From Planctomycetota bacterium (GTDB lineage Bacteria; Planctomycetota; Phycisphaerae; UBA1845): DNA of 64,000 bases. A program made the translations under genes and the position numbers. Under the pieces are notes generated by a model. It was not told the DNA's origin. It did no database searches and saw only the letters and a list, made by a program, of their open reading frames with translations. Below, one piece after another: positions 54,496 to 63,046 of this stretch. Every line of letters starts with the position of its first letter. Position 1 is the first letter of the stretch. Location: assembly GCA_016208685.1 (NCBI GenBank), contig JACQXM010000062.1, forward strand, positions 124,001 to 188,000, in the 5' to 3' direction.

Positions 54496-55200
54496 ATGCA
54501 CGAAGGGATCGGACCGTACCTCGGGGTGTTGATCGCCATCTGGATTGCCTCCGTGGGCTTCCCTATGCCCGAGGACATCGCGCTGCTGGGAGGCGGACTG
54601 GCCTGCTACAAGGGCTGGGCCGATCTGTGGCTGATGATCCTGGTGGCAATGTTCGCGGTCCTGTCCGGCGATCTGTTCATCTACTTCCTGGGGCATCGGT
54701 GGGCGTCGAGCCTTCTCGAGCACCGTCTGGCCCGCGTCCTGGCGACGCCGGAGCGGATTGAGGCCCTCAAACAGCAGTTCCACCGCCACCAGCTCAAGAC
54801 GATTTTCGTGGCCCGGTTCCTGCCCGGCATGCGGGCGGTGGTTTTCCTGACAGCGGGTGCGGTTCGCATCAGCGTGTGGAAGTTCCTGGCCGCCAACGGT
54901 TCGGCGGCGCTCATCTCGGTGCCGGTGTTTGTGGTCCTGGGTTTCCTGTTCGGGCATAGCTTCGATCGGTTGAAGGAGCATGTTGAAGAGGTAAAGCACT
55001 TTCTCATCGTCACGCTCGTGCTCGCCGCGACCGTTTACGTGTTGTGGCTCTTCTACAGCCGGTCCGCCAAGGCCCGGGAGGCGCGCCGGTTGCTGTCTGA
55101 CCGCCACCCGCGCGTCGATTCGGGTGCCACGAAGTCCGCGACGCACGCGGCGGCGGAGGCAAGTCGCCCCCGCGAGGCTGAACCTTGCAGCCGCAGTTGA
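54496..55200 (+). CDS. DedA-family (SNARE-associated Golgi-type) membrane protein
   Basis: 234 aa, ATG at 54496. Typical DedA features: SVGFPMPEDIALLGGGLACY (re-entrant loop with the conserved acidic PxPE), LSGDLFIYFLGHRWASSL, and FVARFLPGMRAVVFLTAGAV (F.RF.PG.R motif), with four to five membrane helices. DedA proteins act in lipid-carrier (undecaprenyl phosphate, phospholipid) translocation and envelope integrity. The last 45 residues are hydrophilic and Arg/Ala-rich. A 283-bp gap separates it from the kinase gene. Confidence 0.9.
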   Translation: MHEGIGPYLGVLIAIWIASVGFPMPEDIALLGGGLACYKGWADLWLMILVAMFAVLSGDLFIYFLGHRWASSLLEHRLARVLATPERIEALKQQFHRHQLKTIFVARFLPGMRAVVFLTAGAVRISVWKFLAANGSAALISVPVFVVLGFLFGHSFDRLKEHVEEVKHFLIVTLVLAATVYVLWLFYSRSAKAREARRLLSDRHPRVDSGATKSATHAAAEASRPREAEPCSRS

Positions 55201-55483
55201 GGCGGCAACCGCGGCTCTCGCTTCGTCCGCCTGGCCACGGCGGGTGCTGCGGCGGTTGCTACAAACCTCGACCGCGGGCCGGTGCCAACCGAATGACCCT
55301 CGGAGCGGCCTCGGGCTCGGTGCCCCGCAACCGAGTCGCACGTCCTTGCATCCTCGCGCGAAATACGCTACGCTGCGGCGCGTCCGAATCCGGCCGCGTG
55401 CGCGTCATCGCCGGAGACCGAACCCAACCCGCGATGTGCAATGCGGGCCGGATCGTCATGAGAGCAGTCGGGGAGTTCCATCG

Positions 55484-58237
55484 GTGGGTTCCATTCCGCC
55501 GCAGCTTGGCCGCGCGCCTTACCGTTGGCTCAGGGGCGGTTGGATCGGGCTGGTAACCGCATTGCTCACCACGGGGTTCCTGGTGGGCAGCGTCGTCACG
55601 CTGACCTCGGTAAGCCGGCTCCGCACGCGAACGGCGGCCCACGGCCGGTTCTCTGAGGAAATGGCGCGGTTGGCGGATAGCGTCCGGGACCTCCAGCACG
55701 CGCTGCCCGATCCATCGGAACCGCCATCCCGCGCCCGGGAGGAGTGGTCGCACCTCGAACGCGACATCCGCCTGCGGATTGAAGGCCTGGTCGCCGGCGA
55801 CATCCCCGAGGACAGCCTGCGCCCGCATCTCGCCGAAGTGAATGGCAGGGTTGGGCAACTGGCAGACGTGCACGCCCGGCTTTGCGCGCTCGGGGTTATG
55901 GAGGACGCGGGGGCGTTGCGCGCCGAGTTCCAGCAGGGAGTGCGTGACGCCCGCCTGGCGATGCGCGCCGCGATGGACGCGGCGCGCCGGCATGGTGCCA
56001 AATTGCGCGCGGAGCTGGTCACGCGCTGGGACTATCTGGTGGGGCTGATCGTCGTGGCCTGTTTCGGGGCCGGCGTGACTTGTCTGGTGTCCTTCAGCTA
56101 CCGCCGCGAGATCGCCCTGCGCCGCGCGGCGGAAGAGACCCTGCGCAACGAGCGGAACGCTGCAGAGAAGTACCTGGACGTGGCGGCGGTGATCCTCCTG
56201 GTGCTGGATTCCCAGGGACGCATCGCGATGATCAACCGCAAGGGCTGCGAAATCCTGGGGCGAAGCCGTGACGAGCTGTTAGGATGCGACTGGTTTGCCA
56301 CCTGCCTGAAACCCGCGGACCGACAGGTCGTCGGGGCGCGATTCTCGCGCGTGGTATCCGGGGCTTCGGCGCCCAGCCCGCATTATGAAAACTACGTAGT
56401 GGACCGGAACGGTGGCGCCCGCCTGATCGCCTGGTACAACACGGTGCTCAGGGACGATGTCGGCAACATCATCGGCACGCTCAGCTCCGGCACCGACGTC
56501 ACGGAACAGCGCCGTGCCGAGGACGAGCTCCGCGCCAGCCACGAGCTGCTCAGCGCGGTAAGCAACGCGCAGGCACAGTACATCAGCGCCGACGGCCCGC
56601 AGGTGGTTTATTCCGACCTGGTGGCCAGTCTGCTTCACCTGACGCAGAGCGAGTTCGGATTCATCGGCGAGGTGCAGTACCGCCCGGACGGCGCGCCGTA
56701 CCTGCGAAGCTGGGCGGTCTCGGAAAGTGCCTGGACTGACGATCTACGTACCCGGTACGGGGCCGGCAGCCCGCCGGCGATGAAGTTCGACGATCCTGGC
56801 GCCTTGTGCGGGGCGGTGCTGGCGACGCAGCGCCCCCTGATCTCGAATGATGTGGCGGCCGACCCGCGCGCCCGTGGTACGCCCCGAGGCCACCGACCCT
56901 TGCAGACCTACATGGGATTGCCCCTACTCCATCAGGGAACCCTGGTGGGCATGGCCGGGGTTGCCAACCGTCCGGACGGCTACGACGAGCGCATGATCGC
57001 CTACCTCCAGCCGTTTCTCGCCACCTGTGCCGCGATCGTCCACGCCCATTGCAACGAGCGACGGCGCGTTGATGCGGAGGATGCCCTGCGCGAGAGCGAA
57101 TCACGCACCCGGCTGGCGCTGGAGGCAGGGCGGATGGGATGTTGGGAATGGGATCCGTCGACCGATCGTTTGACCTACTCCGACGAGCTGGGTCCGATTT
57201 TCGGTCTGCCACGCGGCGCGGCGCACGCCACCTACGAGCAGTTCCTCGCCGCGGTACACCCCGACGACCGTTCGGCGGTTGCGGCAACGGTATCGGCCGC
57301 CCTGGAGTCGGAAACGGCGTACTCGGCGGAGTTCCGCGTGGTTTGGCCCGACGGGCGCGTGCGCTGGGTATCGGGACTGGGCCGGCTTCGTCATGACGAG
57401 CGCGGCGGGCGCCGACTCTTCACCGGCGTGACCATGGACGTAACGGCGCGGAAGGAGGCCGAGGCGCTGGCCCGCCGCCAGCGGGACGATCTGGCGCACG
57501 CGCTGCGGGTCAGCACGCTGGGCGAGATGGCTTCTGGTCTGGCGCATGAACTCAACCAGCCGCTCACCGTGATCGTCAACTACGCGCAGGGCTGCGTTCG
57601 CCGTCTTCAATCGGGTGACGCGCCGCGCGAGGAATTGGCCGAGGGCATGGCGCACGTGGCGCGGCAGGCCCTGCGCGCCGGAGCCATCATTCGCCGGTTG
57701 CGCAACTTCGTCAGCAAGGCTGAGCCGATGCGCACCGCCGTGGGTCTGCATGAGGTCATCCATGATGTTCTGACGCTGGTCCGCGCCGACCTGCGCCACG
57801 AGGGCATCACCGTCGATCTGGACCTGGGCCCGGACGTGGGCGAAGTGTCGGTTGATGGCATTCAGATTCAGCAGGTGCTGACCAACCTGGTGCGCAACGC
57901 CGCGGACGCCATGCGCGAGGTGGCGACCGGGGAACGCTCATTGGAGATCGCCACGCGCCTGGCGGGAGACGACGCGGCCGAGGTTTGCGTGTCCGACAGC
58001 GGTGCCGGTCTTCGCCCCGAGGCACAGGCACGGTTGTTTGAGCCATTCTTTACTACCAAGGCAGGGGGAATGGGGATGGGCTTGGCGATCAGCCGTTCCA
58101 TCGTCGAGGCCCATGGTGGCCGCATCTGGGCGTTGTCCAACCCGGCCCGGGGGCTTTCCGTGCATTTCACGTTACCGTTGGCCAAGGAGATCAGACGGCA
58201 TGAACAACGAACCGCTCGTGTACATAGTGGACGATGA
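55484..58237 (+). CDS. Membrane sensor histidine kinase with PAS and GAF domains (FixL/TodS-like)
   Basis: 917 aa from a GTG at 55484 (GGGGAG eight bases upstream). Two membrane helices (GLVTALLTTGFLVGSVVTLT; YLVGLIVVACFGAGVTCLVS near 186-208) enclose a periplasmic helical sensor of about 140 residues. Then a PAS domain (about 225-345; VILLVLDSQGRIAMINRKGC), a GAF domain (about 360-520; PLISNDVAADPRARG, YMGLPLLHQGTLVGMAGVAN), a second PAS (about 530-650; PDGRVRWVSGLGRLRHDERG), HisKA with GLAHELNQPLTVI (His near 687) and an HATPase domain (LTNLVRNAADAM; DSGAGLRPEAQ; GGMGMGLAISRSI). It phosphorylates the response regulator encoded by the overlapping next gene. The signal is unknown. Confidence 0.93.
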   Translation: MGSIPPQLGRAPYRWLRGGWIGLVTALLTTGFLVGSVVTLTSVSRLRTRTAAHGRFSEEMARLADSVRDLQHALPDPSEPPSRAREEWSHLERDIRLRIEGLVAGDIPEDSLRPHLAEVNGRVGQLADVHARLCALGVMEDAGALRAEFQQGVRDARLAMRAAMDAARRHGAKLRAELVTRWDYLVGLIVVACFGAGVTCLVSFSYRREIALRRAAEETLRNERNAAEKYLDVAAVILLVLDSQGRIAMINRKGCEILGRSRDELLGCDWFATCLKPADRQVVGARFSRVVSGASAPSPHYENYVVDRNGGARLIAWYNTVLRDDVGNIIGTLSSGTDVTEQRRAEDELRASHELLSAVSNAQAQYISADGPQVVYSDLVASLLHLTQSEFGFIGEVQYRPDGAPYLRSWAVSESAWTDDLRTRYGAGSPPAMKFDDPGALCGAVLATQRPLISNDVAADPRARGTPRGHRPLQTYMGLPLLHQGTLVGMAGVANRPDGYDERMIAYLQPFLATCAAIVHAHCNERRRVDAEDALRESESRTRLALEAGRMGCWEWDPSTDRLTYSDELGPIFGLPRGAAHATYEQFLAAVHPDDRSAVAATVSAALESETAYSAEFRVVWPDGRVRWVSGLGRLRHDERGGRRLFTGVTMDVTARKEAEALARRQRDDLAHALRVSTLGEMASGLAHELNQPLTVIVNYAQGCVRRLQSGDAPREELAEGMAHVARQALRAGAIIRRLRNFVSKAEPMRTAVGLHEVIHDVLTLVRADLRHEGITVDLDLGPDVGEVSVDGIQIQQVLTNLVRNAADAMREVATGERSLEIATRLAGDDAAEVCVSDSGAGLRPEAQARLFEPFFTTKAGGMGMGLAISRSIVEAHGGRIWALSNPARGLSVHFTLPLAKEIRRHEQRTARVHSGR

Positions 58238-58844
58238 CGAGGGTGTACGCAATTCACTACAGTGGCTGGTGCAATCCGCGGGCATGCAGGCGGAGCGCTT
58301 CGCCTCGGCACACGAGTTCCTCGCCGGTTTCGACCCCCAGCGACGGGCGTGTCTGGTGCTGGACCTGCGGATGCCGGACCTTTCCGGATTGGAACTGCAA
58401 CAGCAACTTTCGGCGCGCGGCGTGCCCATCCCCATCATCATGATCTCGGGCCACGGAACCGTTCCCTCCGCGGTGCAGGCCATGAAGGGCGGGGCCATCG
58501 ACTTCCTCCAGAAACCGTTCGACGACGCCGTGCTCCTGGAACGCATCCGCACCGCCTTCAAACAGGATGAAGAGCGCCGCCGGACCCATGCGCAACGCGC
58601 CGAAATCGCGCAGCGCGTCGCACTGCTGTCCCCGCGCGAACGCGAGGTGATGGGAATGGTGGTGCAGGGCATGGTGAATAAGCAGATCGCGGCACGGCTC
58701 GGGTTGAGTCCGAAAACCGTGGAGATACACCGCGGCCACATGATGAAGAAGATGCGGGCTGAATCCGTAGCGGAACTGGTTCGTCTGGCAGGCGTCGTCT
58801 CCCCGCAGGACGCGCAGCCCCTCCTCCCGACCGCGGTGGAGTGA
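58200..58844 (+). CDS. FixJ-family response regulator (receiver plus LuxR-type HTH)
   Basis: 214 aa, ATG at 58200, overlapping the kinase gene by 38 bp in another frame. Receiver domain: acidic pocket YIVDDDEGVRNSL (Asp11-13), phosphoacceptor Asp55 in LVLDLRMPDLSG, Ser/Thr switch in IIMISGHGTV and Lys105 in FLQKPFDD. A C-terminal LuxR/FixJ helix-turn-helix follows (LLSPREREVMGMVVQGMVNK; SPKTVEIHRGHMMKKM). It is a transcription activator controlled by the upstream kinase. Target genes are not evident; the next gene is 500 bp away. Confidence 0.94.
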   Translation: MNNEPLVYIVDDDEGVRNSLQWLVQSAGMQAERFASAHEFLAGFDPQRRACLVLDLRMPDLSGLELQQQLSARGVPIPIIMISGHGTVPSAVQAMKGGAIDFLQKPFDDAVLLERIRTAFKQDEERRRTHAQRAEIAQRVALLSPREREVMGMVVQGMVNKQIAARLGLSPKTVEIHRGHMMKKMRAESVAELVRLAGVVSPQDAQPLLPTAVE

Positions 58845-59349
58845 GCGGCGGCGTTTCGCGCCCGATGCGGCCGCGCTGGGCGGCTCGCCACGCGCAGGCG
58901 GCGCGGGCGGACCCGTCCCGGCGGGAAGCGTGCGCCGCAGGCGGTGGTGCGGGAATTCGTTCTCGGGCCTCCAGCGCGCGGGAGCGAAGCGCATGAGCTG
59001 CCGAACCCGCGAAAGTTCCTTGCGTGGGTCGACATTCGGGGGTCGGGGGCCCGCGGCGGCCCCGGTCGTCGCCGACCGGCAATCCTCATGTCGCGCGGGT
59101 GAGCGCCGGCAGGCGCTGTAGCAAGATCGCACGGAGAAAGCAGGACTTTTTGCGGCTCTAACGGCCGCAACCTCCCCTCGGGTCGAGCGTCGTCGCGGCA
59201 TCCGCGGTTTACTTAAGGCGAATCCTCTACTCTCCGATATGCCTGTCTGTAGCGGTTAGGGTGGACGTTCCCCCCGAAATGGCAATCGCCGTCGATTGCC
59301 AGTTCCCAAGTCCGCGACGTAGGCTTTTGCGAAAGCAAGGAGAGACTCA
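58845..59349. other. Intergenic region upstream of the small conserved-style gene
   Basis: 505 bp. No gene. It contains a perfect inverted repeat at 59280-59301 in the presumed leader of the downstream gene. The AT-richer stretch about 59200-59260 is the most likely promoter area, but no clear boxes were found. Confidence 0.5.
59280..59301. promoter_or_regulatory. Perfect 9-bp inverted repeat in the leader of the 93-aa gene
   Basis: TGGCAATCG-CCGT-CGATTGCCA, 48 bp before the ATG at 59350. It could be a protein-binding operator or an RNA hairpin close to the ribosome-binding site AAGGAGA. It has no U-run, so it is not a terminator. Confidence 0.5.
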
Positions 59350-59631
59350 ATGACGACTGCAACGCAGTGTGGGACGACGTATCAGAACTGCACCCCCGTC
59401 GGCGCTCGGCTTCCGTTCGACGCCATCAACGAGCCGGGCTGCTACGTTTGCAACTGGAGCGGCCACCTGCTCCGCGTTCCCGAGGACGGCGTCGCCCCCG
59501 GCCGTTCGCCGCTGGTCAACGTCATCGGCACCGAGCCCCTGTTTGTCACCAAGATCAGCGAGAACCCCTTCATCACGCTGACCAAGGCCAAGATGATCGC
59601 GTCCAACCTGGACATCAGCGTGAACTTCTAG
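59350..59631 (+). CDS. Small protein of unknown function (93 aa)
   Basis: ATG at 59350 with AAGGAGAGACTCA upstream, a strong ribosome-binding site. The sequence starts MTTATQCGTTYQNCTPVGAR; no signal peptide. It includes INEPGCYVCNWSGHLLRVPE, a CxxC-containing beta-rich stretch, then PLFVTKISENPFITLTKAKM. Cys pairs (CGTTYQNC and CYVC) suggest disulfides or metal binding. The dedicated leader, strong start and strong terminator (59756) suggest a highly expressed single gene. No family is recognised. Confidence 0.8.
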   Translation: MTTATQCGTTYQNCTPVGARLPFDAINEPGCYVCNWSGHLLRVPEDGVAPGRSPLVNVIGTEPLFVTKISENPFITLTKAKMIASNLDISVNF

Positions 59632-59755
59632 TCCGCCTCCGCGGACCGAGAGAGCCTTTCACCGCGCAGGCGGGGCGCCGGCGGATCGCGGCGTGACGAC
59701 GGCCTGAAAAGCCGCCGAAGCCTGAGGCGAGAAAGGCGGCGAAGAAGCACATGCG

Positions 59756-59800
59756 CCGGCGGACGGGTACCCCCGTATCCCGTCCGCCGGTTGCTTTTTT
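59756..59800 (+). terminator. Rho-independent terminator
   Basis: Perfect 12-bp stem CCGGCGGACGGG / CCCGTCCGCCGG with an 11-nt loop, followed by TTGCTTTTTT. It ends the transcript of the 93-aa gene and may also serve the convergent gene from the right. Confidence 0.92.
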
Positions 59801-59870
59801 ACGACCGCGGAACCCTCGACCGCTCCGCCCCCCGCCGTAGTTCAACCTGCGAACCCCGGGACCCGTCCGG

Positions 59871-60719
59871 TTAGTGCACTTCGGCGCTGTGGGTGGAAGG
59901 TGTCCGGGCGTGGCCCGCGTTGCGTCGCTCGATGGCGCGCAGCAGGTCGGGCACGGCCTTCCGTTTGCCATCCACGGTCTGAATCTCCAGTTTGGGGTTG
60001 GGTGCGGGACGCCGGCTGATCAACCGCTCTACCACGGCTTCCAGGTAGCCGCGATCCGTAGGGCGGGGAACCTGAATGCCCAGCGACTCGTAGTTCACGG
60101 GCAGGATGGCGGCACCCACGCCGATGCGAAAGCCCGTGTAGTTGTCATCCTCGATGAAGCCGATCGTGAACTTCCCCTCGGCGTTCTCGGAGACCGTGAA
60201 GTACACGGTTCCGCCGTAGTATTTGGTGCCGTCTTGGGCGCTGATCGGGCCCTTGGCTTCCAGGTCGAGGCTCAGCCAGCGGTACCCTTCCGAGCGCGTG
60301 TCGGTAATGGCGACCACGCGCAGGTCCTTGTGCACGTACCGCGGGTGGTTGCGGTCCACAAAGCATACGTCGGGGTTGTCCGGGTCCTGCACCGCGGGAT
60401 CGGGCGACTTCTGCGCCTGTAGCAAAGAGTAGTTCACGGGTTCCACAAAGCCCGCGGCTCCGGTGGTGAAGCCATCGGGGTTCAGCGCCGCCTGGAACGC
60501 CCCCAACGCTTCGCCCTCGGGCGACCAGTCGCGCACGTAGACCTCCGCGGTGATGCGGTCGCCGGGCATCGCCGTCACTATCTTCACCGGCGCGCCGGGA
60601 ATGGGCACGCCGTTGATGGCGGTCGCTTCCAGTGAGAAGGTAGGCGTGGCGGCCAGGCCGGCCGCCGTCCAGCCGAGCAGCAGTGCTGCCGCGCAACGAA
60701 TTCGCATCTGGTTCACCAT
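59871..60719 (-). CDS. Secreted protein of unknown function
   Basis: 282 aa from the ATG at 60719 (GGAGG seven bases upstream). The upstream part of the frame overlaps the proC gene region and lacks coding character. Signal peptide MVNQMRIRCAAALLLGWTAA, cleaved after GLAA. The mature part is beta-rich (PTFSLEATAINGVPIPGAPV; ITAEVYVRDWSPEGEALGAF) with a cohesin-like feel, then EGKFTIGFIEDDNYTGFRIG. The end is hydrophilic with His/Ser. No diagnostic motif; perhaps a surface protein like others in this window. Confidence 0.75.
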   Translation of the reverse strand: MVNQMRIRCAAALLLGWTAAGLAATPTFSLEATAINGVPIPGAPVKIVTAMPGDRITAEVYVRDWSPEGEALGAFQAALNPDGFTTGAAGFVEPVNYSLLQAQKSPDPAVQDPDNPDVCFVDRNHPRYVHKDLRVVAITDTRSEGYRWLSLDLEAKGPISAQDGTKYYGGTVYFTVSENAEGKFTIGFIEDDNYTGFRIGVGAAILPVNYESLGIQVPRPTDRGYLEAVVERLISRRPAPNPKLEIQTVDGKRKAVPDLLRAIERRNAGHARTPSTHSAEVH

Positions 60720-60859
60720 CGATCGTCCTCCGAAATACGCCTCGGTACCTGGTTTGCCATTGCCGGACACATCATACGACAGGGCACCGGCGGCGGCAAA
60801 ACCGGTGGGGAGGATGCTGCCCGGTCTCCGCGAAACTGCCCCCGGGGCGCCGGCGGCCG

Positions 60860-61678
60860 CTAGCGACCCAGTTCCTGGCTGCGCCGCGCGGCAGCGAGGA
60901 CGGCCTCCACGATGTGATCGAACACGTTGTTCCGCGCCATGCTGTCGAGCGCCGCCTGCGTCGTGCCGCCCGGCGAGGTCACCTTCTGGCGCAGCACGCT
61001 GGGCGGTTCGCCGGTTTCCAGCATCATGCGCGCCGCCCCCAGGCAGGTTTGTTTGGCGAGTATCTCCGATTGTTGCCGTGCAAGCCCCGCCCGCTCCCCG
61101 GCGGCGGTGAGGGCCTCGACGAAGAAGTAGAAGTAGGCGGGGCCGGTCCCGGAGACGGCGGTAACCGCATCCATCTGACCCTCGTCGTCGATGACGATCG
61201 CTCTGCCGCCGGCCTCGAAGATGCGCTGGGCGCGAAGTAAGTCCACGGGCTGCGCGTTCCTTCCCTTGCACACGCCCGCCATCCCCGCCCCCACGTGGAC
61301 CGGAAGGTTGGGCATGGCGCGGACCACCCGCGCGGCGACCCCGGGAAACTGGGCCTCCAGCGTGGCGGTCGAAACCCCCGCCATGATGGACACGATGAGG
61401 TGATCGCCGCGCACCAGATCGCGCACGCCGGCACAGACCTCCATGAACTGCTGGGGCTTGACGGCCAGCACCACGATGTCGCTGTTCTCCACCACCTGAC
61501 GGTTGTCCGCGGTGACCACAATGTGGAAGCGGTCCGCAAACAGCTTGCGGCGTGCCTCGGAGGGGTCGGAGGCAATCATGCGGTCTTCGAAGAGCACGGT
61601 GTTTCGCAAGATGCCGTGGACGATCCCCTCGGCGGCGTTGCCCGCGCCGATGACGCCGATTTCGAATTGCGTTGCCAT
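60860..61678 (-). CDS. proC: Pyrroline-5-carboxylate reductase
   Basis: 272 aa, ATG at 61678, family length. Rossmann start FEIGVIGAGNAAEGIVHGIL (GxGxxA/G), DIVVLAVKPQQFMEV, VSIMAGVSTATLEAQF, RAMPNLPVHVGAGMAGVC, and the C-terminal signature DAVTAVSGTGPAYFYFFVEA ... TSPGGTTQAAL. It reduces pyrroline-5-carboxylate to proline with NAD(P)H, the last step of proline synthesis. It is divergent from the YggU-like gene with 29 bp between starts. No proA or proB lies in the window. Confidence 0.95.
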   Translation of the reverse strand: MATQFEIGVIGAGNAAEGIVHGILRNTVLFEDRMIASDPSEARRKLFADRFHIVVTADNRQVVENSDIVVLAVKPQQFMEVCAGVRDLVRGDHLIVSIMAGVSTATLEAQFPGVAARVVRAMPNLPVHVGAGMAGVCKGRNAQPVDLLRAQRIFEAGGRAIVIDDEGQMDAVTAVSGTGPAYFYFFVEALTAAGERAGLARQQSEILAKQTCLGAARMMLETGEPPSVLRQKVTSPGGTTQAALDSMARNNVFDHIVEAVLAAARRSQELGR

Positions 61679-61707
61679 AGCGTTGTCACCCGCCCTACAC
61701 TGCCGCG

Positions 61708-61998
61708 ATGCTCGACCTACGAGCCGACGACGGCGGGGTGATTATAGCCGTGAAGGTCGTCCCCGGCGCGTCCGCCACGCGCCTGGCCGGAAGGTGGGAG
61801 AATCGGGCGAAAATCACCGTCGCCGCACCGGCAGAGAAGGGCAAGGCCAACGAAGCGCTGGCGGCGTTCCTGGCCAAGCTGCTTGGAGTGCGTAAACGCG
61901 ACGTGGAGGTGATCGCCGGGCACACCACCCCGCTGAAGTCCGTGCGGGTCACGGGGATCAGCGTGGAAGCCGCGCGCCAGACGCTGGAACCCGGCTGA
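61708..61998 (+). CDS. DUF167/YggU-family protein
   Basis: 96 aa, ATG at 61708. Family pattern: GGVIIAVKVVPGASATRLAG, ITVAAPAEKGKANEALAAFL, AKLLGVRKRDVEVIAGHTTP. Small alpha/beta fold of unknown function, very often next to proC or yggT in bacteria, as here (divergent). Confidence 0.93.
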   Translation: MLDLRADDGGVIIAVKVVPGASATRLAGRWENRAKITVAAPAEKGKANEALAAFLAKLLGVRKRDVEVIAGHTTPLKSVRVTGISVEAARQTLEPG

Positions 61999-62072
61999 GG
62001 CCCGCGGCCGCATCCCACCTGTCGCGGAGGCGCCGCCCGGGGAATCGGGCCCGCCTGTTGCTGTCGACGGCG

Positions 62073-62660
62073 TCAGCGGCAGCGTTCGACGGTGTTGACG
62101 ATGGGCAGCGGGTCGGGGTTCTTGGCCCGGGCCCGTCCGTACTTGCTGATCCTCGCCGCCCAATCGTCGGCCGTACCGATGGTCTTGGTTTTCGTGCGCA
62201 ACAGTTCGGCGTCCACGATCTCGATGCAGTCGCGCAGCGTCTCATTGGCCTTGAGATAACGATCCAGCACGTAGTTGGTGAAAAACGGCGTCCCCTTGGG
62301 ATCCGTCCGCTGCGCCTCGTTGGCCACGTGCCAGAAGTCGATGCTGAACCACTCCACGTAGTACCCGTGCTTCTCGCTGATGTAGAGCACGAGGCGGTTC
62401 TTGCCGCCCGAGGTATCGACTTCGACCTTCACGTCCAGTTCGGGAGGCGGGTTCGGATCCTCGCCGGGAAGCGGGCCGCGACGGTGCAGCGGTGTGTTGA
62501 CAATGTCGGCGAGTTCTCGATCGGCGCGAGCCTCCGGGGATTCGACCAGGGCATCGTCGTCGACGGCTGCGGCGCTGGGCGGAGCCGCCGGCTTTCGCAC
62601 GGCAAAAAAGACCGCGAGCGCGGCCGCCACCACGATCAGAATCACCAGTCGAGCGCTCAT
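62073..62660 (-). CDS. Membrane-anchored hypothetical protein
   Basis: 195 aa from the ATG at 62660 with AGGAA upstream. One N-terminal membrane helix (ARLVILIVVAAALAVFFAVR) followed by a Pro/Ala linker and a soluble domain with DVKVEVDTSGGKNRLVLYIS, HGYYVEWFSIDFWHVANEAQ and a helical end (LDRYLKANETLRDCIEIVDA). Probably periplasmic. No family is recognised. It lies convergent with the YggU-like gene. Confidence 0.75.
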   Translation of the reverse strand: MSARLVILIVVAAALAVFFAVRKPAAPPSAAAVDDDALVESPEARADRELADIVNTPLHRRGPLPGEDPNPPPELDVKVEVDTSGGKNRLVLYISEKHGYYVEWFSIDFWHVANEAQRTDPKGTPFFTNYVLDRYLKANETLRDCIEIVDAELLRTKTKTIGTADDWAARISKYGRARAKNPDPLPIVNTVERCR

Positions 62661-63046
62661 CGAAAGTTCCTGTCGCTTGCCTTCCGCCCCCGTCCCGCCA
62701 TCAGGCAACGCACCGGGGTCGACGCTGCTGGCAGACCACCGGTCGGCCTGCGCCCTTCGCGCCGGCCAAAGTCTACATCCCAGCCGTAGTTAGACGACCA
62801 CTGCCGGGCAGTGGTTCCCCGCCCGCCGCGGTACGAGGGATACTGTAGCCGCAACCGGCGGCACGGCAAGGATCGCGAATCGTGGGTCAACGCCGTCGAG
62901 GCGGGCGCTTGGAGTTGGCGACTGCGTGGGTGGGCGAGTGGGGCAGCCGGTGGGATGGCGCGGTGGCATGGCCATCGCGCAGTCGCATCACGACGAAGCG
63001 TGGCCATGCGTCATTTGACCGGCGTCGTACGCCGCGGGCTCTGGCG
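62661..63046. other. Intergenic region, no gene seen
   Basis: 386 bp between two minus-strand genes. The only visible structure is an inverted repeat CCACTGCC-G-GGCAGTGG (about 62797-62813). No T-run follows. Confidence 0.5.
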
